The position numbers and the translations under genes are program-made. From contig CAZTSG010000022.1 of assembly GCA_964616835.1 (NCBI GenBank), forward strand, positions 1-21,263: 21,263 bases of DNA. The letters run 5' to 3'. The DNA is from JAAOZP01 sp964616835 (GTDB lineage Archaea; Thermoproteota; EX4484-205; JAAOZP01). Position 1 is the stretch's first letter. The number at the start of each line of letters is the position of its first letter. A model generated the notes under the pieces. The model made no database searches. It was not told the origin of the DNA and saw only the letters and a program-made list of their open reading frames with translations. Of this stretch, positions 7,373-13,808 are shown piece by piece.

Positions 7373-7951
7373 ATGCAGAGTAATGTTTTGTTAAGAATTG
7401 GTTTCATTCTCATAATTTCAGTAGTAATATTCTTGGTAGTCTGGAACATGTTTTCGTCGTCTGCTAGCCCTACTATGCGAGTTCTATCATCGTATAATAT
7501 GTCAAGCGGCTCTTCCTTGTGCTATTTATACTATTCAAAAGCCATGTCGATCGATTTAGAAATAGAAATAAACTTAGAAGAATTAATAAATGTAGAGACC
7601 ACCAATATTTCGTTTAAAGTCCTTCTCCTTAACCAGACGGCTATCGAATTTTTGAGTACTGCTGGCGAGATAGGTATAGCGGAATTAGAAGAATATGGTC
7701 AATCCTATACTTTCCACGATAGTAAAAAAATATCAATCGATATTCCGAGCGATGTATTTGCGATAGTCCTGCATAATCCGAATTCATTTGGAATCTGCGT
7801 TACTCTAACTCAAAAAAGTTGTAGATTGCAACCGCCCAATATTGCTCCTATATTGACATTTCTGACACTCGGTTTTCTTTTCATTCTAGTTTCTATCTAT
7901 TACACGCTTAATGCGCGTTGCCAACTAAAAAGAGATACCCGTAGGGAATAG
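7373..7951 (+). CDS. Membrane-anchored accessory protein of the ABC exporter, unknown family
   Basis: A 192-residue protein with an N-terminal span (about 9-26), a roughly 130-residue ectodomain and a C-terminal span (about 158-178) with a short basic tail. The ectodomain alternates hydrophobic and polar residues in a beta-like way and has potential N-glycosylation sites (NMS, NIS, NQT) plus three Cys. It starts one base after the permease stop, so it belongs to the operon and probably acts with the exporter at the outer face. Its span-ectodomain-span plan resembles the minus-strand protein at 4172-5023, but I see no sequence similarity that proves a common origin. The operon seems to end here, with no strong terminator visible. 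Confidence 0.7.
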   Translation: MQSNVLLRIGFILIISVVIFLVVWNMFSSSASPTMRVLSSYNMSSGSSLCYLYYSKAMSIDLEIEINLEELINVETTNISFKVLLLNQTAIEFLSTAGEIGIAELEEYGQSYTFHDSKKISIDIPSDVFAIVLHNPNSFGICVTLTQKSCRLQPPNIAPILTFLTLGFLFILVSIYYTLNARCQLKRDTRRE

Positions 7952-8012
7952 GAACCTCTTCTCTAAAACTCCATATATTAGGACTTATCCGAAGCATATT
8001 GAGGAGTGTTAT

Positions 8013-8322
8013 TTAGAGTTTTATTGTTAAGCTATCCGGGAAAATTGTCTTCAGGGGATCAGATACTTGAAGATTTCGATACTTATAGTATGCTGGTACA
8101 AGACTTGGTTTTCTTCTGTTCTTAAGGCTAATGTGATTTTTTATGATACTTGTCTCTAGCTGCGAAAACAAGTAGATTCTCTTTATTGAAAAAATCAATA
8201 TTAATAGAATGTTTTTTATAACCAAGCCTCATTTTGGAATCAAGTAGTACTCCTCTAGAAAGAAAATCGTTTTGAACATCCACTATTATTAAAGCGCTCT
8301 TCTCAGTAATTGAAATTTTCAT
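8013..8322 (-). pseudogene. Degraded second nicotinamidase (pncA remnant)
   Basis: The first 64 codons read 'EKSALIIVDVQNDF' and continue collinear with intact pncA, then hit a stop at 8128. Just before that, an A6 run has one base too many. Shifting frame there restores homology ('KNHISLKNRRKP' against 'KDHISFRERGGP') down to about residue 100, where another stop occurs at 8013; faint similarity may continue to about 7980. Beyond the frameshift, metal ligand H59 is Tyr, H76 is lost, and the half carrying the catalytic Cys is missing, so an assembly error cannot explain the loss. The 5' patch 8252-8304 matches 3636-3688 at 50 of 53 positions although the rest is strongly diverged. It marks the right edge of the AT-rich island. 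Confidence 0.85.
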
Positions 8323-8372
8323 TCTGATCTACTTTTTTAGCTCAACAAACAATAGTGTAAAAGTCTTAGCCA

Positions 8373-8382
8373 AAGCTTATTT
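8373..8382 (+). promoter_or_regulatory. TATA-like element of the aldo-keto reductase gene
   Basis: AAGCTTATTT is centred about 33 nt upstream of ATG 8411. It sits upstream of the alternative start at 8381, which favours the ATG at 8411. Confidence 0.35.
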
Positions 8383-8410
8383 GTTGACTTTATCAAGCAT
8401 TTTTGAGCAA

Positions 8411-9277
8411 ATGGAGTATCGTGAGTTTGGTAAAACAGGCTTCAAGGCTTCAGTCATAGGCATGGGTACGTACTACGACCCTTCTTACATAATCTTGGCG
8501 AGGATATTCCGCCTTCACCCGAATAAGAGTCTTAAGGTTTCTGCTTTAAGAAAAGGGATTGAGCTCGGCATTAACCTAATCGACACTGCTGAAATATATG
8601 AGACAGAGGGTATTGTCTCAGAGGCGATACGGGGCTTTAAGAGAGATGAGCTTTTCATAGCGACTAAAGTCTGGCCTACGCATCTCCGCTACCATAGCGT
8701 TTTGAAAGCTGCTGAGAGAAGCCTGAAAAGACTAGGATGTTCATACATAGATCTTTACCAGATTCATTTCCCAAACCCGCTTGTCCCATTGGAGGAGACG
8801 ATGCGAGCCATTAACAGGCTTGTAGACGAGGGAAAGATCAGATACATAGGTGTAAGCAATTTCTCCCTCGAACAATTGAAGAAAGCTCAGGAGGCATCGC
8901 CAAAATACGAGATCGTTTCAAACCAGGTTGAATATAATTTAATGGAGAGAAGAATTGAAAAAGATCTTCTCCCCTATTGCGAGAAGAATAGGATTGCAAT
9001 ACTGGCATATCGTCCTCTAGCACACGGTAAGCTGGCGAGGAGTCCGGAGGGAATCAGGATGGTTATGGATGAGATAAGTAGGAAGCATGGAGGCAAAACG
9101 CCTGCTCAAATAGTTTTAAACTGGCTTATTAACAAAAGCGGGGTTGTATTCCCGATACCGCGGGCTTCAAAGGTTGAGAGAATTGTTGAGAACATGGGTA
9201 CAGTCGGTTGGAATATGAATAGTGAGGAAATGGAGAAGCTTGAGAAGAGTTTGAGTGAGACTTTAGCTAAGGAATAG
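8411..9277 (+). CDS. Aldo-keto reductase
   Basis: NAD(P)H-dependent oxidoreductase of the AKR TIM-barrel family. From ATG 8411 (288 aa) the catalytic tetrad is complete: D58 and Y63 ('LIDTAEIYE'), K86 ('IATKVW') and H119 ('LYQIHFP'). The family opening 'YREFGKTGFKASVIGMGT' and the cofactor-site stretches 'IGVSNFS' and 'FPIPRASKVERIVENMG' are present. The frame is open to TTG 8381, but the family N-terminus and TATA spacing support 8411. Its last 15 bases overlap the convergent GlmU-like gene. Substrate is not predictable; a sugar or aldehyde is likely given nearby carbohydrate genes. Confidence 0.9.
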   Translation: MEYREFGKTGFKASVIGMGTYYDPSYIILARIFRLHPNKSLKVSALRKGIELGINLIDTAEIYETEGIVSEAIRGFKRDELFIATKVWPTHLRYHSVLKAAERSLKRLGCSYIDLYQIHFPNPLVPLEETMRAINRLVDEGKIRYIGVSNFSLEQLKKAQEASPKYEIVSNQVEYNLMERRIEKDLLPYCEKNRIAILAYRPLAHGKLARSPEGIRMVMDEISRKHGGKTPAQIVLNWLINKSGVVFPIPRASKVERIVENMGTVGWNMNSEEMEKLEKSLSETLAKE

Positions 9278-10564
9278 ATTGGCGAATTCGAAAAACCCTT
9301 TGCGAGGCCTAATGGATTCACGTTCTTCCCGAGTCAATTCGAATACTTTTTTAAACAGCTTCTCGTCCTCTGCGGTGAGCTCCACTTTACGCCTTGACAT
9401 CATTCTTCTCGCAACTTTTATTGCTTCTTCTACTTCTATCTCCCAGAAAGGCAGCCCATGGGTTCTCGCGTAAAGTATGAAAGAGGGAACATCCTCTGCG
9501 ACGAGACCCTCTATTCTAGAGGCGACTCCAACCTTCTTTCCTGTATAAAGCAACGTGCCTATTGAAGCCTTGACGTGGTCGGCAATAATTCCACCTAGTT
9601 TTATCCTCCCCGAGTCTATTCTTCTACCCCTGATCGTAACTCTAATGCTTCCATAGGTGTTTTTCAAATCCGAATTCGTGAATAATGCTCCGAGGTTAAC
9701 CCATTCCCCGACGTAGGCGTGCCCCAGAAAACCAGTATGCTGCTTGTTGGAGTAGCCTTGTATAATCGTTTCCTCAATCTCCCCACCGACTCTGCACACG
9801 GCTCCAATATTAGAGCCCTCCCTGATTATTGAATTAGGATGGACTATTGTTCCGGGACCGATGTAAGCAGGGCCCTCTATGAAGCTCCAGGAATTTATTT
9901 TGCAGCCTTCCCCAATATATATTGGCCCCTTTTCAACGTTCAGCACGACGTAGGGTGCAATCTCAGTATCCCTCCCGATGTATACGTTTTTCCTCTTACC
10001 TACTATATGAGCCTCAGGGGGTACTCTAGACCTTAACCTTGGCATTGATTCATAATCTTCAGCTATCTGGCGGCCATTTCGGTCTATAAGCTCCCAAAAA
10101 TAGGTTATTAGAGAATCTCCTTCATACTCTATTTTTTCTCTGGCTTTCTCTACCGCCGGCTTCAAGCTCTCCGGGCTGGGCGCATTCATGAAGAATGGCG
10201 CAAGTTCTCTGGCATTAGCTTCACTAAACCTAGCCATAACAATCCTATTCCCCTTGAGGACAACAGTCTCAGGCTTGATTCTCCGAACCATTTTGTGCAC
10301 GTTCCTGTCGAATACTAGCAGCCCATTTACGAAAATTGTTTCATCGTCTATGGCTTCAGGCTCGTTTGCCTTAACTTTTTTCTTTCCTCTTATATATTCG
10401 GCAATGTACTCCCTCGTTAGGAAATCCATTTGCTCAACCTGCATATAGTGTTTAACACGGTCGGCAAAAGAGAACAATCCAATTCTAAGGTCGAAAACGC
10501 CTCTTGTTAACGTTAATGGCTCAAAATTATAAGTTGCATCATCTTCGAACACTACTATTCTCAT
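9263..10564 (-). CDS. GlmU-like bifunctional sugar nucleotidyltransferase/acyltransferase
   Basis: A 433-aa cytosolic protein of the alternative GlmU family. The N-terminal half (to about 180) has the 'IVVFEDDATYNFEPLTLTR' opening typical of this divergent nucleotidyltransferase branch. The C-terminal half (about 185-380) is a left-handed beta-helix with many hexapeptide turns ('VYIGRDTEIAPYV', 'AYIGPGTIVHPNS') and the hallmark 'GYSNKQHTGFLGHAYVGEW' region followed by 'LGALFTNSDLKNTYG'. It most likely makes an activated (possibly N-acetylated) sugar nucleotide for glycosylation or cell-surface glycans. The activity order and true substrate are unproven; the N-terminal half lacks an obvious canonical 'LAAGxGTRM' loop, so nucleotidyltransfer is the less certain part. 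A TATA element lies 32 nt upstream. Confidence 0.82.
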   Translation of the reverse strand: MRIVVFEDDATYNFEPLTLTRGVFDLRIGLFSFADRVKHYMQVEQMDFLTREYIAEYIRGKKKVKANEPEAIDDETIFVNGLLVFDRNVHKMVRRIKPETVVLKGNRIVMARFSEANARELAPFFMNAPSPESLKPAVEKAREKIEYEGDSLITYFWELIDRNGRQIAEDYESMPRLRSRVPPEAHIVGKRKNVYIGRDTEIAPYVVLNVEKGPIYIGEGCKINSWSFIEGPAYIGPGTIVHPNSIIREGSNIGAVCRVGGEIEETIIQGYSNKQHTGFLGHAYVGEWVNLGALFTNSDLKNTYGSIRVTIRGRRIDSGRIKLGGIIADHVKASIGTLLYTGKKVGVASRIEGLVAEDVPSFILYARTHGLPFWEIEVEEAIKVARRMMSRRKVELTAEDEKLFKKVFELTREERESIRPRKGFFEFANLFLS

Positions 10565-10590
10565 CTTCGGGAGGTGCTACCCGAAACACT

Positions 10591-10601
10591 ATCTTTAAAC
10601 C
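10591..10601 (-). promoter_or_regulatory. TATA box of the GlmU-like gene
   Basis: Minus-strand GGTTTAAAGAT, centred about 32 nt from the ATG at 10564. It shares a 109-nt divergent intergenic region with the methyltransferase gene, for which AT-rich elements at 10631-10658 are candidates. Confidence 0.45.
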
Positions 10602-10673
10602 TTTTCCTCTTCCAGGCTTTATTAGACTAGTTTTAAAAACTCTTTGAGAGTATTTATTTGGAAAAATAAAAAG

Positions 10674-11171
10674 ATGGAGGAGCGAGACGCTATAGTTTCG
10701 AGAATGCTTACCGAATTCCCGTATCTGCCCAGTCCTACTCAAGTAGTTGATGCTGCACTGGAACTTGTTGATTTAAGCCGTAGAGACGTGTTGGCAGACT
10801 TGGGATGCGGAGACGGTACGGTACTATTAAGAGCAGTTGAAAGATTCGGATTATTTAGCGTGGGCTTCGAGCTTGATGAGAGACTACTAAGGATAGCTAA
10901 GAAGAGAATTAGGGAAAGTGGTTTAAGCCACCTAATTAGCCTCGTAAAGGCAGACCTCTTCCAAATAGATGTTTCCAGGTTCAGCCTTATATATGTGTAT
11001 CCGTTTCCCTCTATCATAAGAAGGCTTTCAATCAAACTTGCGAGCGAGTGTCGCCATGGGACGAGGATTCTAGTCCATGACTACCCACTTGAGGGATTAA
11101 ATCCATTAAAATCTATTACTATCCCTTCAGGTAAACAGCATGTTCACAACATATACCTATATGTTCTGTAA
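10674..11171 (+). CDS. aKMT-like protein-lysine N-methyltransferase
   Basis: A small class I SAM-dependent methyltransferase of 165 aa. Motif I is 'DLGCGDG' at 42-48, the acidic ribose-binding residue lies in 'VGFELDE' (64-69), and the opening 'EFPYLPSPTQVV' plus the C-terminus 'LVHDYPLEGLNPL...HNIYLYVL' match the archaeal lysine methyltransferase aKMT of Sulfolobales almost segment for segment. That enzyme methylates lysines on many proteins, including chromatin proteins, and is linked to heat adaptation. The frame extends to TTG 10644; ATG 10674 is preferred by family length. It is monocistronic by appearance, divergent from the GlmU-like gene. Confidence 0.8.
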   Translation: MEERDAIVSRMLTEFPYLPSPTQVVDAALELVDLSRRDVLADLGCGDGTVLLRAVERFGLFSVGFELDERLLRIAKKRIRESGLSHLISLVKADLFQIDVSRFSLIYVYPFPSIIRRLSIKLASECRHGTRILVHDYPLEGLNPLKSITIPSGKQHVHNIYLYVL

Positions 11172-11260
11172 GAGAGCTTTAGATTGTACGTTTAGCATGT
11201 ATGGTTGCATTAAGGATTAAAACTAAAAATATGGGAGGATGAGTCATTAAATGAACAGTG

Positions 11261-12601
11261 ATGTCCGTGAAGATATCGATTATAGGTGGCTGTGGAGCAA
11301 TGGGTAGATGGATGATCAATTATCTTAAGGACAAAGGGGATTTTGATATTACTATTGCTGATCCAGATGAGATAGAAGGAGCTAGATTAGTTAAGATGTT
11401 TAGAGTAAAATATGAAAGCGATAACAGGAAGGCTGTGAAGGATTCGGATATTGTAATTGTCTCAGTTCCTGTGGAGATTACTCCCGATGTCATAGCTGAA
11501 GTCGCGCCCTGCATGAAGGGGGATTCATTACTTATCGATATTGCTTCCATAAAGACTGAGGCCGTCTCATCGATGCTGAAGAATGCTCCTTCGAATGTTG
11601 AGTTGTTAAGCATACACCCGATGTTCGGACCGAGGGTCAAGGATGTCAAGGGGCAGGTTATCGCGATAATTCCAGTAAGGCCTGGAAAATGGTTTGAGAA
11701 GGTAAAGACCTTCTTGGAGAAAGAGGGTGCAGATGTCGTTGTAACAACTTGCGAGGAACACGATAAGATTATGAGCATAGTTCAGGGGCTAACTCATTTC
11801 ACCAGCATTGTTTTCGCCGGCGTAATAAGGGAGATGAACATAGACTTGAAGCAGTCGAGAAGGTTTTCAACACCGATTTACAATGCTTTCTTACCAATAG
11901 TTTATAGAGTCGTATGTCAGAATCCTGAGCTTTACGCGCAGCTCCAAGTGCGTAATCCTCATGTTTTAGAAGTTCAGGAGAAGTTCATTTCTCAGGCGGT
12001 TAAGCTTAACGAGGAGACTCGAAACAAGAATGCTAAAGAAATAGTTAAGCAAATAGTGTCTTCATGCAAACACTTTATGACAACAGAATCGTCGACAACA
12101 CTATTATCTATGTCGGATAGAATGGTTTCTATTCTTCAGAGGGAAAGAAATATTCTTGAAAGCCTTATCGGCAGGAAAATCTGTTTAGAAAACGTTCAAA
12201 CAGGTAAGATCCATATCGGGGTGTTGAAAAAAGTCTCAGCTAATACAATAGAGATAGAAGAGAGCAAGAAGAAGGTTGTAAGCCTCAGCCTGTTCAACGT
12301 AACGCTCCTAGACGAGAAGGCTACGATGGAAGTGAGGAGAAGCATGTTCGGCGAGTCGAGCCTAGATTTCTCCGTAATGCTGCCCCTAGATTTTGACACA
12401 GAAACATGTAGGGAAATAGTTGAGAAATTCCTTACAGAGGCTTTCAAAATAGAGATTTTAGAAACATACGTGGGAGAGCAAATACCCGCCGGATTCAGAA
12501 GCATAACGCTACGAATACATTACCCTAAGGATGAGAATTCGAAGAACATTTATATGAAGACAGAGAATCTTCTTAAAAGGATTGGCGGAAAACTTAGATG
12601 A
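11261..12601 (+). CDS. tyrA: Prephenate dehydrogenase with an unusual two-part C-terminal extension
   Basis: NAD(P)-dependent oxidation of prephenate (or arogenate) toward tyrosine. From ATG 11261 (446 aa): Rossmann loop 'GGCGAMG' (9-15), 'SIHPMFGP' with H119, 'GLTHF' with H179, and the helical dimerisation domain to about 300 ('NPELYAQLQVRNPHV'). This layout matches the long archaeal TyrA type (I recall Methanocaldococcus MJ0612 as similar). Two segments follow. About 303-352 looks like a small Sm/SH3-like barrel ('TGKIHIGVLKKVSANTIEIE', 'FNVTLLDE'). About 368-446 carries 'ETYVGEQIPAGFRSITLRI', very like the FDX-ACB domain of phenylalanyl-tRNA synthetase beta. GTG 11258 is an alternative start. 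The GNAT-like gene overlaps its 3' end by 20 nt. Confidence 0.87.
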   Translation: MSVKISIIGGCGAMGRWMINYLKDKGDFDITIADPDEIEGARLVKMFRVKYESDNRKAVKDSDIVIVSVPVEITPDVIAEVAPCMKGDSLLIDIASIKTEAVSSMLKNAPSNVELLSIHPMFGPRVKDVKGQVIAIIPVRPGKWFEKVKTFLEKEGADVVVTTCEEHDKIMSIVQGLTHFTSIVFAGVIREMNIDLKQSRRFSTPIYNAFLPIVYRVVCQNPELYAQLQVRNPHVLEVQEKFISQAVKLNEETRNKNAKEIVKQIVSSCKHFMTTESSTTLLSMSDRMVSILQRERNILESLIGRKICLENVQTGKIHIGVLKKVSANTIEIEESKKKVVSLSLFNVTLLDEKATMEVRRSMFGESSLDFSVMLPLDFDTETCREIVEKFLTEAFKIEILETYVGEQIPAGFRSITLRIHYPKDENSKNIYMKTENLLKRIGGKLR

Positions 12602-12926
12602 AAAACCTAATTCGCATAATGTGAGCGAAGTATTGCAGAATGAAGACTCTTTCTATATTCCTCTTGGCTCTGAAAAAGCTTTTTTGAAATATCTTTTGAA
12701 AGAAGGGAAAATGTATATTCTTTCAACATATACGCCGGTGGAATACAGAGGCATGGGCATAGCTTCAAGACTGATGGATGAGGCTATCAAGTTTGCAACC
12801 AAGAATAATCTGAAGATAGTGCCGGTCTGTAGCTATTCTCAACACTATATGAATAAGCACCCCGAGCTGAGAAAAATGCTAGAAAAGGAAGATCCAAAAC
12901 AAGTATTTCTTGAGTTTTACTTTTAA
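12582..12926 (+). CDS. Small GNAT-fold (YjdJ-like) N-acetyltransferase domain protein
   Basis: A 114-aa protein of the compact GCN5-related family (human GNAT-like/YjdJ type). The acetyl-CoA loop is 'YRGMGIASRLM' and the conserved second half 'IVPVCSYSQHYMNKHPEL' fits the family pattern 'ivPlC.y...y..kHPe'. The substrate is unknown. The TTG start at 12582 overlaps tyrA by 20 nt; a GTG at 12621 would give a 101-aa protein closer to the family core. It is probably cotranscribed with tyrA. No functional link to tyrosine synthesis is evident. Confidence 0.78.
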   Translation: MAENLDEKPNSHNVSEVLQNEDSFYIPLGSEKAFLKYLLKEGKMYILSTYTPVEYRGMGIASRLMDEAIKFATKNNLKIVPVCSYSQHYMNKHPELRKMLEKEDPKQVFLEFYF

Positions 12927-12943
12927 ACAATGCTTTCCAAAAA

Positions 12944-12952
12944 GTTTAAATA
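12944..12952 (+). promoter_or_regulatory. TATA box of the coiled-coil/RHH gene
   Basis: GTTTAAATA, centred 34 nt upstream of ATG 12982 and preceded by an A-rich BRE-like stretch. The 11-mer GTTTAAATAGG is identical to the promoter element at 5521-5531. Confidence 0.5.
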
Positions 12953-12981
12953 GGAAGAAAATGTAATGTATTGATACATTA

Positions 12982-13758
12982 ATGAATTCGGTTGATGAGG
13001 AGTTTGATAAGTTAAAAGACCACATCAAAAACATTGTTGACAAGGTTTTAGAAGGTTTGAAAACTAGTTTTTCACAAGTCTACGAGATAGAGGGTAGAAT
13101 ATGGTCTGAAAAGAACTCTCTCAGACTATGGGAATTGCTTAAAGAGGTTAAGAATTCAAAGCATCGAGCAAGGGAGGAGGTTAAGAAAATAAGAGAAACC
13201 CTTATTCAAGAATTCAAAGACTTCAGGAAGAAGATCCATGCAGTATCTTTTGATAAGTCGGAAGACTTGGAGCATGTGGAGAATAAATTGTCGGAACTTT
13301 CGGAGTTCTTGGATAAGTGTTTAGACGAAGCTGGGGATAGATTGAGAGAGTTCACGGACAAGGCTGAGGAGACTGAGGATAAGATAAGGAGCAGAATAAA
13401 AGAGTTGAAGGGCGAGAGCGTTTCAGTAATGGCTTTCAAGGTTCCCGGCGGCGAGATAAGAATACCCGATATCGGGAGGCTTATAGAAAGCTCTCTTTCT
13501 AAGGCTTGGAGTGGTATGCCTTCGATGGTCGTCTCTTCAGTAAGGCTTCCCAAGGCTGATCTGGAGCTTATAGATGCTCTTGTCGAAGCGGGGATATTCA
13601 AGAGTAGGAACGAGGGCATTGCATTCTTTGCCCATAAAGGGATAGAAGCTAGTAGAGACTGGTTGAATAAGGTTAGGGAGAAGATTGAAGAAATAAAGAG
13701 GCTTCAGGAAGAGGCGAAGAGGGAGATGGAGAAAATGTTCGGCGAAGAAGAGAATTAG
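12982..13758 (+). CDS. Coiled-coil protein with a C-terminal ribbon-helix-helix-like domain
   Basis: A 258-aa, highly charged protein. Residues about 5-145 are nearly continuous heptad-like helix, with frequent Leu/Ile/Val among Glu and Lys. A short hydrophobic linker follows (145-180, 'VSVMAFKVPGGEIRIPDIG'). Residues 183-224 then read as a CopG-type ribbon-helix-helix unit: strand 'VVSSVRLP', helix 'ADLELIDALVEAG', turn 'IFKSRNEG' and second helix. A final amphipathic helix (225-254) closes the protein. RHH units bind DNA as dimers, so it may be a chromatin or regulatory protein, although an RHH fold placed C-terminal to a long coiled coil is not the usual arrangement. It stands alone with its own promoter. 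Function unknown. Confidence 0.7.
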   Translation: MNSVDEEFDKLKDHIKNIVDKVLEGLKTSFSQVYEIEGRIWSEKNSLRLWELLKEVKNSKHRAREEVKKIRETLIQEFKDFRKKIHAVSFDKSEDLEHVENKLSELSEFLDKCLDEAGDRLREFTDKAEETEDKIRSRIKELKGESVSVMAFKVPGGEIRIPDIGRLIESSLSKAWSGMPSMVVSSVRLPKADLELIDALVEAGIFKSRNEGIAFFAHKGIEASRDWLNKVREKIEEIKRLQEEAKREMEKMFGEEEN

Positions 13759-13777
13759 ATTCACGTTTTATCAAAGA

Positions 13778-13786
13778 CTTAAATAC
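13778..13786 (+). promoter_or_regulatory. TATA box of the SpoIIM-domain gene
   Basis: CTTAAATAC is centred 27 nt upstream of ATG 13809, consistent with a leaderless message. Confidence 0.55.
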
Positions 13787-13808
13787 TCGTTAGAAATATT
13801 TTTACAAT

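Noticed and set aside
8013..8225. A 70-codon minus-strand frame as an independent small gene
   Set aside because: It is the shifted-frame continuation of the pncA remnant; its middle aligns with nicotinamidase residues around 61-100.
9263..9277. Convergent 15-nt overlap of the aldo-keto reductase and GlmU-like genes as a regulatory device
   Set aside because: Short tail-to-tail overlaps are common in compact archaeal genomes and nothing else here supports regulation.
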